Origin: Fundicoccus ignavus
GTDB taxonomy: Bacteria > Bacillota > Bacilli > Lactobacillales > Aerococcaceae
Assembly: GCF_009659375.1 (NCBI RefSeq)
Contig: NZ_WJQT01000002.1
Location: forward strand, 62,001 to 126,000
Direction of reading: 5' to 3'
DNA: 64,000 nucleotides
A model generated the notes under the pieces. That model was not told the DNA's origin. It was given only the letters and a program-made list of their open reading frames with translations, and searched no databases. The position numbers and the translations under genes were made by a program. Every line of letters starts with the position of its first letter. Positions within the stretch are counted from its first letter, which is position 1. Positions 43,786-54,134 of the stretch are shown in pieces.

Positions 43786-44325
43786 ATGATTATTGATATA
43801 ATTGATGAAGATAGCTATTTAACTGTAGAACAAAGTAAATTAATAGAAGATGTTGTGAGTCTTACAGCCAGTTATCTCGGATTTAAAGATGAAGCAGAAG
43901 TTGATATTTCTATAGTTTCTAACGAAGAAATTCATCAATTGAATTTAGAGTACCGTCAAATTGATCGTCCAACGGATGTATTAAGCTTTGCATTGGAAGA
44001 AGTTGCTAGTGAATTCGATTTACCTGACCTAGCATCCTTTATGGCAGAGTTTAATCAAAATAAGGATTCGGATTCAGATGAGGATAATTCAGATGTTGAA
44101 GAAGTACAAGGACTAGCTCGTCACTTGGGCGATATCATTATTTCTTTTCAAAGAGCTCAAGAACAAGCTGAGGATTATGGTCATTCGTTTGAAAGAGAGT
44201 TAGCATTTTTAGCCGTTCATGGTTTTTTACATTTGAACGGTTTCGATCACCAAACTGAAGAAGAAGAGGCACAAATGTTTGGTATTCAAGAAGAGGTGTT
44301 GAGTCAATATGGTCTCACTCGATAA
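43786..44325 (+). CDS. ybeY: Endoribonuclease YbeY with acidic insertion
   Basis: 179 residues, about 20 longer than usual. PTDVLSFALEE and the zinc motif VHGFLHLNGFDHQTEEE (three His, ~144-155) are intact. Between them an acidic insertion (NQNKDSDSDEDNSDVEEVQ, ~90-108) lengthens the usual loop. YbeY is needed for 16S rRNA 3'-end maturation and ribosome quality control. Its end overlaps dgkA by 17 bases. GGAGGAATAAGG precedes the ATG. Confidence 0.93.
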   Translation: MIIDIIDEDSYLTVEQSKLIEDVVSLTASYLGFKDEAEVDISIVSNEEIHQLNLEYRQIDRPTDVLSFALEEVASEFDLPDLASFMAEFNQNKDSDSDEDNSDVEEVQGLARHLGDIIISFQRAQEQAEDYGHSFERELAFLAVHGFLHLNGFDHQTEEEEAQMFGIQEEVLSQYGLTR

Positions 44326-44725
44326 GAAAAACAATCGTACAAAACGAGCGTTGTTTTCATCATTTAAAGACGCCTTTTCTGGAGTTAAATTTACATTTAA
44401 AAATGAACGAAACTTTAGAATCCACACTGTCGTAACTCTCTTAGTTGTTACGGCAGGTTTTGTTCTAAAAATCAGCCTTTTTGAATGGACAATTATAGTT
44501 CTGTGTATTGGACTAGTTTTGGCAATGGAATTGGTTAATACAGCAATTGAGCAGACTGTTGACTTAATTGTTGGTGAGTCCTTCCACGAACTTGCACGAA
44601 ATGCTAAGGACGCTGCAGCGGGAGCTGTTGTATTGTCCGCGGGTATATCCGTGATAATAGGATTAATTATATTCCTTCCGTACGTATGGGATCTGTTCAT
44701 GAAGTTAATTGAGTCAATTATTTAA
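44309..44725 (+). CDS. dgkA: Undecaprenol kinase (DgkA family)
   Basis: 138 residues, three membrane helices. The signature MELVNTAIEQTVDLI is present and is followed by KDAAAGAVVLSAGISVIIGL. Gram-positive members phosphorylate undecaprenol, recycling the lipid carrier of wall synthesis. It starts inside ybeY (17-base overlap) with GAGGTG 10 bases upstream, so translation is coupled. Confidence 0.93.
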   Translation: MVSLDKKNNRTKRALFSSFKDAFSGVKFTFKNERNFRIHTVVTLLVVTAGFVLKISLFEWTIIVLCIGLVLAMELVNTAIEQTVDLIVGESFHELARNAKDAAAGAVVLSAGISVIIGLIIFLPYVWDLFMKLIESII

Positions 44726-44795
44726 CCAATAAAGATAAAATGACTGGCTAAAGGTAATCTTACTACAAGATGTAGTTGAATAAAAAGGAGATAAA

Positions 44796-45704
44796 ATGAA
44801 AGAATCAAAACAATTTAAATCAGGCTTTGTTGCAATAATTGGTCGACCGAATGTTGGAAAATCAACACTATTAAATAGAATAGTCGGCCAAAAGATTGCA
44901 ATTATGTCGGATAAAGCACAAACAACACGTAATAAGATACAAGGTGTTTATACAGATAATGAAACTCAAATTATCTTTATTGATACACCTGGTATCCATA
45001 AACCGAAACATGCTTTGGGAGACTTTATGTTAAAAACAGCGTTCAGTGCACTAAAAGGTGTCGATGCAGTTTTAGTCGTGGTGAATGCTAGTGAAAAAAT
45101 TGGACCTGGAGACCGTTTGGTTATTGAGAAAGCTAAACATAGCACAGTACCTGTTTACTTGTTAATTAATAAGATTGACTTAGTTCATCCAGATGAGCTT
45201 TTAGCGATTATAGATTCGTTTAAAGTAGAACATGATTTCGATGAAATATTCCCAATTAGTGCCAAAGAAGGTAGTAATGTTCCGGAATTACTAAATGATT
45301 TAAAGAGCAAGATGCCAGAAGGACCACAATATTATCCTGCAGATCAAGTAATGGATCATCCAGAGTACTTTGTTGTGGCAGAGTTTATACGTGAAAAGAT
45401 TTTGATTTTAACTCGCGAAGAGATTCCACATTCAGTTGCGGTTCAGGTTCAAAGTATGCAAAGAAATGAGAATGATAAAATAGAAGTTCAAGCGACAATA
45501 ATAGTTGAACGAAAGAGTCAAAAAGGTATGATCATTGGTGCGCAAGGTAGTATGATTAAAAAAATTGGTCAAATGGCTCGAAGAGACATCGAATTATTGT
45601 TAGATGATAAAGTGTATTTAGACTTATGGGTTAAAGTTCAAAAGAATTGGCGTGACCGTCAGTCTGACTTAATGGAGTACGGTTACCGACCTGATAATTA
45701 CTAA
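44796..45704 (+). CDS. era: GTPase Era
   Basis: 302 residues. G1 [12 protein letters not shown], the effector segment [15 protein letters not shown]3 [13 protein letters not shown] and G4 NKIDL, then a KH domain with [19 protein letters not shown]. Era binds the 3' end of 16S rRNA during 30S assembly. AAAAGGAG precedes the ATG. recO follows. Confidence 0.96.
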   Translation: MKESKQFKSGFVAIIGRPNVGKSTLLNRIVGQKIAIMSDKAQTTRNKIQGVYTDNETQIIFIDTPGIHKPKHALGDFMLKTAFSALKGVDAVLVVVNASEKIGPGDRLVIEKAKHSTVPVYLLINKIDLVHPDELLAIIDSFKVEHDFDEIFPISAKEGSNVPELLNDLKSKMPEGPQYYPADQVMDHPEYFVVAEFIREKILILTREEIPHSVAVQVQSMQRNENDKIEVQATIIVERKSQKGMIIGAQGSMIKKIGQMARRDIELLLDDKVYLDLWVKVQKNWRDRQSDLMEYGYRPDNY

Positions 45705-45731
45705 TCGTTAATTAATTTGGAGGGCTTGCCA

Positions 45732-46523
45732 ATGAGAGAGCGATTTGAAGGTATTGTCTTATTTAAACGTAAGCACCGAGAACACGATGCATTGGTGAAG
45801 ATATTTACAGCTGCTTACGGGACTAAAATGTTTTTCATTAAGCGATTAGAAAAACCTAATCATCCAATGGGAAGTCAGTTGATTCCGCTAACGATGAATG
45901 AGTATATTGGAACGATTAATCAAGAAGGGTTATCTTTCTTAACAGAGGCTTCAACTATTCAATTTAATCGATTAGTACAAAGTGATTATACCGTTCAAGC
46001 TTATGCGGCTTATATTTCGCAGCTTGTAGATTCGGTAGTCGATGATAATGTACCCAATTTACTTGTCTACGAACTATTTAAGCTGGCTTTAGCATTACTA
46101 AATGAAGGGAAGTCTCCGGAAATAATCGCGACTTATATTGAAATTTATCTTTTAAAAGGATTCGGTGTCCAACTTAAATGGGATGCCTGTGTAATATGTG
46201 GGGCTAAGCAACAACCTTTTGATTTCAGCATTCGTCAACATGGAGTCCTCTGTCAACAACATTTTTCTGAAGATGAATTTAGATTACATATTTCTCCTAA
46301 AGCGATGTATATTACTAGCTTGTTAGCACAAATTAAGCTAGAACAAGTTCAAACCGTGAATGTTTCTCAAGAAACATTAGCTGAAATCCGGCGTTTGATG
46401 GATGAAATTTATAAAGAATATGTTGGAATACGTCTGAAAAGTAAAAGTTATTTAGACCAAATGTTAGAAAATGATCGTAAATTTATTCAAATACTTAAAA
46501 GAGACAAGCCGACAGAAGAGTGA
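45732..46523 (+). CDS. recO: DNA repair protein RecO
   Basis: 263 residues from the ATG at 45732, preceded by GGAGGGC; a TTG five codons earlier lies inside that SD. OB-fold N-terminus (RFEGIVLFKRKHREHDALVK) and a zinc-finger-like CVICGAKQQPFDFSIRQHG with C-QQH. It loads RecA at ssDNA gaps with RecR. The adjacency to era is conserved. Confidence 0.93.
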   Translation: MRERFEGIVLFKRKHREHDALVKIFTAAYGTKMFFIKRLEKPNHPMGSQLIPLTMNEYIGTINQEGLSFLTEASTIQFNRLVQSDYTVQAYAAYISQLVDSVVDDNVPNLLVYELFKLALALLNEGKSPEIIATYIEIYLLKGFGVQLKWDACVICGAKQQPFDFSIRQHGVLCQQHFSEDEFRLHISPKAMYITSLLAQIKLEQVQTVNVSQETLAEIRRLMDEIYKEYVGIRLKSKSYLDQMLENDRKFIQILKRDKPTEE

Positions 46524-46614
46524 TACACCAATCGATTTTTAAATAGAAATAGCTGTTCTTTTGATTGACTTTTGAAAGTGAAGTTAGTAAAATGTATATC
46601 ATATCAAAAACTAT

Positions 46615-46800
46615 ATAAAAGATAGTAAAGCGACTCTAGGATGGTGAAAGCTAGGGCAGTTTCGAGGCAGTTTTTGAATCAGTTTAATCTTCTAAATTAA
46701 GTGCTAGTATATGCTAGAATTAGGGTGGAACCGCGAAGATAATTCGTCCCTATGATTAACAGTGAAGTTTTTCTCTGTTAATCATAGGGATATTTTTGTG
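46615..46800 (+). promoter_or_regulatory. Glycine T-box leader of glyQS
   Basis: T-box AGGGTGGAACCGCG (46722-46735), terminator CCCTATGATTAACAG / CTGTTAATCATAGGG followed by ATATTTTT (46748-46797). The stem I distal loop reads GGATGGTGAAAGC, and the likely specifier is GGC (46666-46668, within CGAGGCAG), matching glycine. The leader is compact, as in other glyQS T-boxes that lack stem II. Confidence 0.93.
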
Positions 46801-46890
46801 GTTTTTATTAGGTAATTAAAAGTACTATGTTGCTTAATCAAGTGAAGATGAAGTTGTTAATCTTATATTGAAGATAAGGAGTATATAATA

Positions 46891-47787
46891 ATGAAAAAAA
46901 GAACCGTTCAATCGATAATTTTAACTTTACAACAATTTTGGGCTGAACAAGGATGTTTAATTCTCCAAAGTTATGATACTGAAAAAGGTGCTGGAACAAT
47001 GAGTCCATATACTTTCTTACGTGCAGTAGGACCAGAGCCTTGGAATGCTGCTTATGTAGAACCGTCAAGAAGACCAGCTGATGGTCGTTATGGTGAAAAT
47101 CCAAACCGTTTGTATCAACATCATCAATTTCAAGTAGTCATGAAACCTTCACCACTAAACATTCAAGAATTGTATTTAGAGAGTTTAGTAGCGATTGGTA
47201 TTGATCCACTAGCACATGATATTCGCTTTGTAGAAGATAACTGGGAAAATCCATCTTTAGGTTGTGCTGGTTTAGGTTGGGAAGTATGGATTGATGGAAT
47301 GGAAATTACACAATTTACTTACTTCCAACAAGTTGGTGGATTAAAGTGTGATCCGGTAACAAGTGAATTAACCTATGGATTAGAAAGATTAGCGATGTAT
47401 ATTCTCGATGTAGAGAATGTTTATGATCTAGACTGGGTTGAGGGCGTTAAGTACGGTGATATCTTCTTACAACCAGAGCGCGAACATTCAACATATTCTT
47501 TTGAACACAGTAACGTTGAAATGTTAATTAATCAATTTGAAGCGTATGAACAAGAGGCTTTAAAACTAATTGAGTTAAAATTGGTTCATCCAGCTTACGA
47601 CTATATTTTGAAATGTTCTCATACGTTTAACTTGTTAGATGCAAGAGGTAGAATTTCTGTTTCGGATCGTCCGGGTTACTTAGGTAGAATCCGTAAAATG
47701 GCACGTAGTATTGCTCAAGCTTTTGTGGAAGAGAGAGAAGCGTTAGGCTTTCCTTTACTACATGACAATCAATTGGACGCAGAATAA
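46891..47787 (+). CDS. glyQ: Glycyl-tRNA synthetase alpha subunit
   Basis: 298 residues. Characteristic start [20 protein letters not shown] followed by [20 protein letters not shown] and [19 protein letters not shown], the catalytic half of the alpha2beta2 enzyme. Later [10 protein letters not shown] and [14 protein letters not shown]. Class II core; it works only with GlyS, encoded 12 bases downstream. Controlled by the glycine T-box. Confidence 0.97.
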   Translation: MKKRTVQSIILTLQQFWAEQGCLILQSYDTEKGAGTMSPYTFLRAVGPEPWNAAYVEPSRRPADGRYGENPNRLYQHHQFQVVMKPSPLNIQELYLESLVAIGIDPLAHDIRFVEDNWENPSLGCAGLGWEVWIDGMEITQFTYFQQVGGLKCDPVTSELTYGLERLAMYILDVENVYDLDWVEGVKYGDIFLQPEREHSTYSFEHSNVEMLINQFEAYEQEALKLIELKLVHPAYDYILKCSHTFNLLDARGRISVSDRPGYLGRIRKMARSIAQAFVEEREALGFPLLHDNQLDAE

Positions 47788-47799
47788 GGAGGAAATGAG

Positions 47800-49851
47800 A
47801 TGGCAAAACAATATTTATTAGAAGTTGGGCTAGAGGAAATACCAGCTCGTTTTCTATTGAACTTAAGTCAACAATTGAAAGAAAGAGTAGAGAATTTTCT
47901 GAGTGAAGAACGCATAGCGTTCGAGGCTGTAAATGCTTATTCCACACCAAGAAGATTGGCTGTAATTGTAGATGGCTTATCAGATAGACAAAGTGATTTA
48001 AATGAACGAGTGAAAGGTCCATCTCTAAAAGTTGCGAAAGACGATCAAGGTGAATGGAGTAAAGCTGCGCAAGGTTTTGCTCGAGGACAAAAAGCAAGCA
48101 CTGACGATTTGATTATTGATGGTGAATACGTATACTTAGATAAACACATTGAAGGTTTAGCGACTAAGGAAGTCCTGACTAAGATTGTCGATGTGGTTTC
48201 TCAGATGACATTCCCGGTTGCTATGCACTGGAGTAATGTTGCTACACCTTATATTCGTCCAATCCATTGGATTGTTTCTTTATTAGAAAATGAAATTGTT
48301 CCTTTCACTTTCGTAGGTGTTGACGCAAGTAATGTTACAAAGGGGCATCGCTTCTTAGGGAATGATGCGACAATTATTCATCCGAATGAGTACGTTAAAC
48401 AATTAAAAGAACAATTTGTACTTGTTGATTTTGAGGAAAGACAGGCAATTATTCGCAAACAAATTGAAACAATTGCTGAAGAACACAATTGGAATGTACC
48501 AATCAATGAAGATTTGCTGGAAGAGGTTACTTCAATTGTCGAATGGCCAAATGCTTTCTATGGTGAATTTGAGGAAGAGTACTTAGATGTTCCTGAAAGT
48601 GTATTGATCACCGCAATGAGAGATCACCAAAGATACTTTTATGCTTTGGCAAAAGACACAGAAAAATTATTACCTGTATTTATTTCAGTACGAAATGGTA
48701 ATGCGGATCATATTGAGAATGTCATAAAAGGTAACCGCAAAGTACTTAAAGCACGTTTAGAAGATGCCTTGTTCTTCTACCGCGAGGATTTAAGCCATGA
48801 ACTATCGTATTATTTAGATAAGTTGGCGACGGTGAAGGAACATGTAAAGATAGGTTCATTCTCAGAAAAACAAGCGCGAGTAGAACAAGGAATTAAACTA
48901 GTTGCGAAGCAATTAGTTCCAGCTCAACTTGAAACATCTGACGTAGCAATTGCTGAAAGAGCCGCTCAACTCTATAAGTTTGATTTGTTAACTCAAACAG
49001 TTGGTGAATTTGATGAATTACAAGGACAGATGGGGCAAATTTATGCAGAGTACTACGGTGAAAGTGCTGAAGTTGCTAAAGCCATTGGTACTCAATATTT
49101 GCCAGTAACTAGTGGTGGAACATTACCAGATACTAAAGCAGGTGCTTTGCTTGCTTTGGTTGACAAATTAGATACACTTGCTAACTACTTTAATATCAAG
49201 TTAATTCCAACAGGTTCAAACGACCCTCACGCCTTAAGACGTAAAGCATTGGGAATTGTTGAAATAATTTTAGACCAAGCTTGGGACTTTGACTTATTGG
49301 ATATCTTAGATGCGATTGTATTACAAGAAGAATCATCTGAATGGTCAGACCTTAAAGAAAAATTAGGGAACTTCATCCAAGCGCGAGTGCAACAGCATTT
49401 AGAAATAGATAGCATTGATCATGATATCATTCAAGCTGTTTCAAATGTGGAGCATTTAAATGTATACTATATTGTAAAGAGTGCGCATGAGTTACAACAA
49501 TTTAAACAAGCGCAGTCTAGTGAATATCGTGCAATGGTCGAAGCGATCACTCGTGTTGTGAACTTGGGAGCTAAAGTATCAAAAGTTGAAGCAATTGATT
49601 TAACAATCCTTGAAACAGAATCGGAAAAAGCTTTAGTAGAAAAGATTGAAGGATTAACTTCAGGTAGTCCCAAAGAAGTAATTCAACAATTGCTTGATTT
49701 AGTAGAAGTCATTAATGCATATTTCGAGAATAATATGGTAAACGCTGATGATGAAGCGATTAAACGCAATCGTCAAGCAACAATGAAATTGTTGACTATT
49801 TTTGTAACTGAAATGGTTGACCCACGTGAATTAATTAGTAAATTTGATTAA
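47800..49851 (+). CDS. glyS: Glycyl-tRNA synthetase beta subunit
   Basis: 683 residues, normal size. Starts KQYLLEVGLEEIPARFLL and carries the family blocks WSNVATPYIRPIHWIVSLL, AMRDHQRYFYA and GSNDPHALRRKALGIVEI, then a C-terminal anticodon-binding DALR-like helix bundle. It supplies tRNA binding to the GlyQ catalytic subunit. AAGGAGG precedes the ATG. Confidence 0.97.
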   Translation: MAKQYLLEVGLEEIPARFLLNLSQQLKERVENFLSEERIAFEAVNAYSTPRRLAVIVDGLSDRQSDLNERVKGPSLKVAKDDQGEWSKAAQGFARGQKASTDDLIIDGEYVYLDKHIEGLATKEVLTKIVDVVSQMTFPVAMHWSNVATPYIRPIHWIVSLLENEIVPFTFVGVDASNVTKGHRFLGNDATIIHPNEYVKQLKEQFVLVDFEERQAIIRKQIETIAEEHNWNVPINEDLLEEVTSIVEWPNAFYGEFEEEYLDVPESVLITAMRDHQRYFYALAKDTEKLLPVFISVRNGNADHIENVIKGNRKVLKARLEDALFFYREDLSHELSYYLDKLATVKEHVKIGSFSEKQARVEQGIKLVAKQLVPAQLETSDVAIAERAAQLYKFDLLTQTVGEFDELQGQMGQIYAEYYGESAEVAKAIGTQYLPVTSGGTLPDTKAGALLALVDKLDTLANYFNIKLIPTGSNDPHALRRKALGIVEIILDQAWDFDLLDILDAIVLQEESSEWSDLKEKLGNFIQARVQQHLEIDSIDHDIIQAVSNVEHLNVYYIVKSAHELQQFKQAQSSEYRAMVEAITRVVNLGAKVSKVEAIDLTILETESEKALVEKIEGLTSGSPKEVIQQLLDLVEVINAYFENNMVNADDEAIKRNRQATMKLLTIFVTEMVDPRELISKFD

Positions 49852-49884
49852 GATAAAAATAATATTAAGAAGGGAGTGGAGAGT

Positions 49885-51189
49885 ATGTCTACATTCTTAG
49901 ATCGTGCGAAAGTTGATGTTAAAGCCGGTAAAGGCGGCGATGGCATGGTAGCTTTTAGACGCGAAAAATATGTACCAGACGGTGGTCCGGCTGGTGGTGA
50001 TGGAGGAAAAGGCGGTAGTGTTATTTTCCGAGTTGACGAAGGCCTAAGAACATTAATGGATTTTCGTTATAATCGCCACTTTAAGGCAGATAATGGACAA
50101 AATGGGATGAGTAAGAGTAAATATGGCGCGAGTGCTGAAGATTTAGTCGTGAAAATTCCACCAGGAACAATTATTAAAAACGTTGAGACTGATGAAGTCT
50201 TAGGAGATTTAGTCGATCATGGACAGGAACTCGTTGTTGCTAAAGGAGGCCGTGGAGGTCGAGGTAATATTAAGTTTGCTACTCATAAAAATCCAGCTCC
50301 ATCCATTGCAGAAAATGGAGAGCCAGGAGAAGAAGTAGAGTTATCATTAGAATTGAAAGTATTAGCAGATGTAGGACTAATTGGATATCCAAGTGTTGGG
50401 AAATCTACGTTATTATCTGTTATCAGCAATGCGAAACCTAAGGTCGCAGATTATCAATTTACAACCTTAGTCCCTAACTTAGGTGTGGTTAAGTTGAAAG
50501 TTGACCAAGAATTTGTCGTGGCCGATATGCCAGGACTAATTGAAGGTGCATCAGAAGGTGTGGGGTTAGGGATTAACTTCTTACGTCATATCGAAAGAAC
50601 GAAAGTATTACTTCATGTTCTGGATGTTGCGCAAACACATGGCCGTGATGTATTCCAAGACTTCTTAGATATCATGCATGAATTAGCGAATTATAATGAA
50701 AAATTATTATTAAGACCTATGATTATCGTTGCTAATAAGATGGATGAAGCAGTAGCTGAAGAAAACTTAGTAACTTTAAAGGAAAAATTAGCAGAGTATT
50801 ATGCTAATTTAGATCGCGATGTACCGGAGATTTTCGAAATTAGTGCATGGCAAAACAAAGGCATTAAGCCATTGTTACAAAGAGCTTATGACCTTGTACA
50901 AAACTCAGAATTTATTTCATTACATGATGAAGTTGAGGAGAAAGTTCATTATACGTTGGAAGAAGAAACACCATTTGAAATTGAAGAAATTCAACCTGGT
51001 CATTGGTTAATTAGTGGAAGTAAAATCGAGAAGCTTTATGCCATGACGAATATGGTTCATGATGAAAGTATCGCTCGATTTGCTAGACAATTACGTGGTA
51101 TGGGTATAGACGAACAGTTGCGTAAATTAGGAGCTGAAAGCGGCGATACAGTTCAATTATCAGATTACTTCTTCGAATTTATGGATTAG
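49885..51189 (+). CDS. obg: GTPase Obg (CgtA)
   Basis: 434 residues from the ATG at 49885; the in-frame GTG at 49876 touches the SD. N-terminal glycine-rich OBG fold ([36 protein letters not shown]), GTPase domain with [28 protein letters not shown] and NKMD, and a C-terminal OCT domain ([13 protein letters not shown] onward). It acts in 50S assembly and the stress response. The acyltransferase gene follows after 8 bases and is probably cotranscribed. Confidence 0.96.
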   Translation: MSTFLDRAKVDVKAGKGGDGMVAFRREKYVPDGGPAGGDGGKGGSVIFRVDEGLRTLMDFRYNRHFKADNGQNGMSKSKYGASAEDLVVKIPPGTIIKNVETDEVLGDLVDHGQELVVAKGGRGGRGNIKFATHKNPAPSIAENGEPGEEVELSLELKVLADVGLIGYPSVGKSTLLSVISNAKPKVADYQFTTLVPNLGVVKLKVDQEFVVADMPGLIEGASEGVGLGINFLRHIERTKVLLHVLDVAQTHGRDVFQDFLDIMHELANYNEKLLLRPMIIVANKMDEAVAEENLVTLKEKLAEYYANLDRDVPEIFEISAWQNKGIKPLLQRAYDLVQNSEFISLHDEVEEKVHYTLEEETPFEIEEIQPGHWLISGSKIEKLYAMTNMVHDESIARFARQLRGMGIDEQLRKLGAESGDTVQLSDYFFEFMD

Positions 51190-51197
51190 GTGGCTTC

Positions 51198-53051
51198 ATG
51201 ATGGAAAATAAAGTTAAAGCACCCGTTAAAAGACTTGCAGTTTTTGATGGTTTAAAAGGTGTGTCAATACTAACTATTATTGGTTATTATTTCTTTGAGC
51301 ATATTGTGCCAGGTGGTTTTCTAGCCGTTAACTTGTTTCTATTCATTGCTGGATTTTTAAATTTCCGTAGCCTATATACTGCTAGCGTTCGAGGAAAATC
51401 AGTAAAACTTTGGGAGTTTTACCGCGGGCGTTTTTCACGCCTGTTTTTCCCAATGCTAGCGATGATATCAATAACCATTACCTATATATTACTGTTCGCT
51501 CGAGATTATTTATTTAATATTCGAAACATGGCGATTTCAGCATTGTTATTTTTCAATAACTATTATCAAATTGCTAATGAACAGTCTTATTTTGTTCAGG
51601 CAGCGAATCCGAGTCCTTTTACACATTTGTGGTACGTTGCAATATATGGCCAGTTAATTATATTAGTACCGCTTATGATGAAATTATTCTATTCATGGCA
51701 TAAGAAACCAGGGATAACGACTAATATTTTGTTAATCGTTTCTTTATTGTCAGCTGTACTATTAGGTTATTTATACAAGGCTGGAGAAGATCCAACTAGA
51801 ATTTATTATGGTTTATTGACAAGAGCGTTCGCATTTACTTTTGGTGGAGCAATCGGTTTACTTTATCCAATCAAACTTCAACCTAAACCAATGCAAACTA
51901 AAGCCAGAATAATCTTTAATGTCACGGGATTAATTTCGTTAGTTTTGGCCTTTTTTATGATTAAGTTTATGTATGGGACGCATGCATTTGCTTATCAATT
52001 TGGAATGGCTTTGTTTACCTTAGTCTGTGCCGTACTTGTCATGTGTGCAATGCACCCTGCAACAATTTGGCATAAAGTATTTAGTTTTAGATTATTTACC
52101 TTTTTTGGTAAAAGAAGTTATTCTTACTATTTATGGTATTATCCTGTATATTTAATTATTTCGAAAAATTTAGTTGTGTTTAAAACAAACATTTATTTAA
52201 ACTTTGCACTTCAGTTTTTAGTCATTATGATATTAAGTGAGATTACTTATCGATTATTTGAAATTAAACAATGGAGTTTGCCAATCGGGCAAGATTTTAA
52301 TTGGAAGAAAACAAAACATCAGTTTGCTTACTTAAGAGATAATCCGAAAAGTTTAAAAGTGATTAAGACACTGACAGGTGTGTATGCATTTGTTCTCATA
52401 ATGGGTTTGGTTGGTGTAATCGCATCACCTGAACAACGAAGTGAAACAGCACAAATTTTACAACAAACGATTGAAGAGAATAAAAAATTAGCACAAGATA
52501 CTCAGACACAAGAGACTGAGACTGTTAAAGTTGTCAACAATATTGAAGGTTTAAGTCAGCAAGAATTACTATTTGCGAATGGCTTAGATATTAGTTTTAT
52601 TGGAGATTCAGTTTTACTAGCAAGTGCAAGTGAAATTCAAAGTGTATTTCCAAAAGCGGTAGTAGACGGTTCAGTAGGTCGTCAACTTTACAATAGTTAT
52701 TCGGTCGTTCAAGCGATGCAACTTAATGGCACTTTAAAACCAACAGTTGTAACGATACTTGGTTCAAACGGAACTTTTACTGCAGCACAATTGAATGATT
52801 ATATTGAGGCAGTGGGAACGGATAAAGATCAATATTTCCTATCTGTTCATGTCGATCGAGCTTGGACGAATAATGCAAACACTCAACTATTTGCAGCTGC
52901 CCAAAGATATGGTAATGTAAAAATAATTGACTGGGCTGGTTTTGCGAATGATCATCCTGAGTGGTACTCTGATGATGAGGTTCATCCTAATGCTGAGGGA
53001 GCACTGGAATTAGCGAAATTTATTGCGCAAGAAATCTACAGACAACGTTAA
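51198..53051 (+). CDS. OatA-like membrane acyltransferase with SGNH domain
   Basis: 617 residues. The acyltransferase-3 domain (~10-400, about ten helices) starts RLAVFDGLKGVSILTIIGYY followed by HIVPGGFLAVNLFLFIAGFL. A last helix (~395-415) and a linker lead to an extracellular SGNH esterase-like domain: FIGDSVLLAS (Ser ~470), GSNGTF (block with Asn) and SDDEVHPNAEG (Asp-His, ~590). This is the layout of peptidoglycan O-acetyltransferase OatA, which protects wall from lysozyme. Teichoic acid or other glycan acylation is possible. The short FIAGFLNFR block differs from the more common FFVISGYLIT. Confidence 0.85.
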   Translation: MMENKVKAPVKRLAVFDGLKGVSILTIIGYYFFEHIVPGGFLAVNLFLFIAGFLNFRSLYTASVRGKSVKLWEFYRGRFSRLFFPMLAMISITITYILLFARDYLFNIRNMAISALLFFNNYYQIANEQSYFVQAANPSPFTHLWYVAIYGQLIILVPLMMKLFYSWHKKPGITTNILLIVSLLSAVLLGYLYKAGEDPTRIYYGLLTRAFAFTFGGAIGLLYPIKLQPKPMQTKARIIFNVTGLISLVLAFFMIKFMYGTHAFAYQFGMALFTLVCAVLVMCAMHPATIWHKVFSFRLFTFFGKRSYSYYLWYYPVYLIISKNLVVFKTNIYLNFALQFLVIMILSEITYRLFEIKQWSLPIGQDFNWKKTKHQFAYLRDNPKSLKVIKTLTGVYAFVLIMGLVGVIASPEQRSETAQILQQTIEENKKLAQDTQTQETETVKVVNNIEGLSQQELLFANGLDISFIGDSVLLASASEIQSVFPKAVVDGSVGRQLYNSYSVVQAMQLNGTLKPTVVTILGSNGTFTAAQLNDYIEAVGTDKDQYFLSVHVDRAWTNNANTQLFAAAQRYGNVKIIDWAGFANDHPEWYSDDEVHPNAEGALELAKFIAQEIYRQR

Positions 53052-53076
53052 GCGTAAACCAATAAAGGTGATGATT

Positions 53077-53151
53077 AATCCGGACTTTTATGATAATAGA
53101 CTTGATTGCATGCCAATCATCTATTTATCTAGAGTCCGGTTTTGTTTTTAC
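53077..53151 (+). terminator. Terminator after the acyltransferase gene
   Basis: AATCCGGACT and AGAGTCCGG, extended inward by TAATAGA / TCTATTTA and GATTG / CAATC-type pairing, give a long hairpin followed by TTTTGTTTTT. Confidence 0.75.
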
Positions 53152-53188
53152 CCCAATTAGTAACAATTGAATAGAAAGGGTTAAACAT

Positions 53189-54121
53189 ATGAAATTACAA
53201 TTTTTAGGCACTGGTGCAGGTGTGCCAGGTCGAATTCGTAATGTTAGTGCTTTAGTACTAAAATTATTAGATGAAATAAATGAAATTTGGTTATTTGACT
53301 GTGGTGAAGCCACACAACATCAAATTCTTAAAACAACCATAAAACCTAGAAAAATTACCAATGTGTTTATTACACATATGCACGGTGACCATATTTATGG
53401 TTTGCCTGGCTTTTTAAGTAGCCGTTCTTTTCAGGGAGGCGAAGGTCCGCTTACAATTTATGGGCCTCCAGGAATTCGTCAATTTGTCCAAATGACCTTA
53501 AAACTCTCTAAAACAAAGCTGTTGTACAAACTTAAAATTGTCGAGTTAGATCCAAATGGTGGTAGTATCAATTTAGACAAAGGATGGAAAGTTGATTATT
53601 TACCATTGGAACATGGTGTTTTATCATTTGGTTATAGAATTACAGAACCGGATTCAGTCGGAGAATTACTTGTTGATCGATTAGCAGAATATAAAATCCC
53701 AAATGGTCCAATATTCGGCCAAATAAAACGAGGGGAACAAGTTACATTGGCTGATGGAACTGTACTGAATGGGAAAGATTTTGTTGCTCCAGACCATAAG
53801 GGGAAAGTAGTGACGATTCTTGGCGATACACGACAATGCAATAATATTCATCAATTAGCTCAAGGAGCAAATGTTTTAGTCCATGAAGCAACTCATGATA
53901 GTAGTGAAGAGAAAATGGCTCATGCTTATTTTCACTCAACTAATCAGCAAGCTGCAAAAGTTGCACTAAAAGCTGGTGTCGAACAGCTCTACTTGAATCA
54001 TATTAGTGCAAGATATTTAGGACAAGATGTGAAAGAGCTAGAGAAAGGTGCACAATCTATCTTTAAGCAAAGTAAAGTGGTCTTTGATTTGGAAGAATAT
54101 GATTTAAACTCATTGAATTAG
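53189..54121 (+). CDS. rnz: Ribonuclease Z
   Basis: 310 residues. The metallo-beta-lactamase motif THMHGDHIYGLPGFL (~62-76) is followed by the flexible exosite arm, ILGDTRQCNN, LVHEATHDSSEEKMAHAYFH and the HISARY motif. It trims tRNA 3' trailers in precursors lacking an encoded CCA. AGAAAGGG precedes the ATG. First gene of a unit rnz-SDR-lapA-recJ-apt. Confidence 0.96.
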   Translation: MKLQFLGTGAGVPGRIRNVSALVLKLLDEINEIWLFDCGEATQHQILKTTIKPRKITNVFITHMHGDHIYGLPGFLSSRSFQGGEGPLTIYGPPGIRQFVQMTLKLSKTKLLYKLKIVELDPNGGSINLDKGWKVDYLPLEHGVLSFGYRITEPDSVGELLVDRLAEYKIPNGPIFGQIKRGEQVTLADGTVLNGKDFVAPDHKGKVVTILGDTRQCNNIHQLAQGANVLVHEATHDSSEEKMAHAYFHSTNQQAAKVALKAGVEQLYLNHISARYLGQDVKELEKGAQSIFKQSKVVFDLEEYDLNSLN

Positions 54122-54134
54122 GAGGAAAAAGTCA

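Noticed and set aside
44227-44700. 157-residue minus-strand frame opposite ybeY/dgkA
   Set aside because: Shadow of two well-supported plus-strand genes; no SD and atypical composition.
47627-48097. 156-residue minus-strand frame opposite glyQ/glyS
   Set aside because: Shadow frame; both plus-strand genes are certain.
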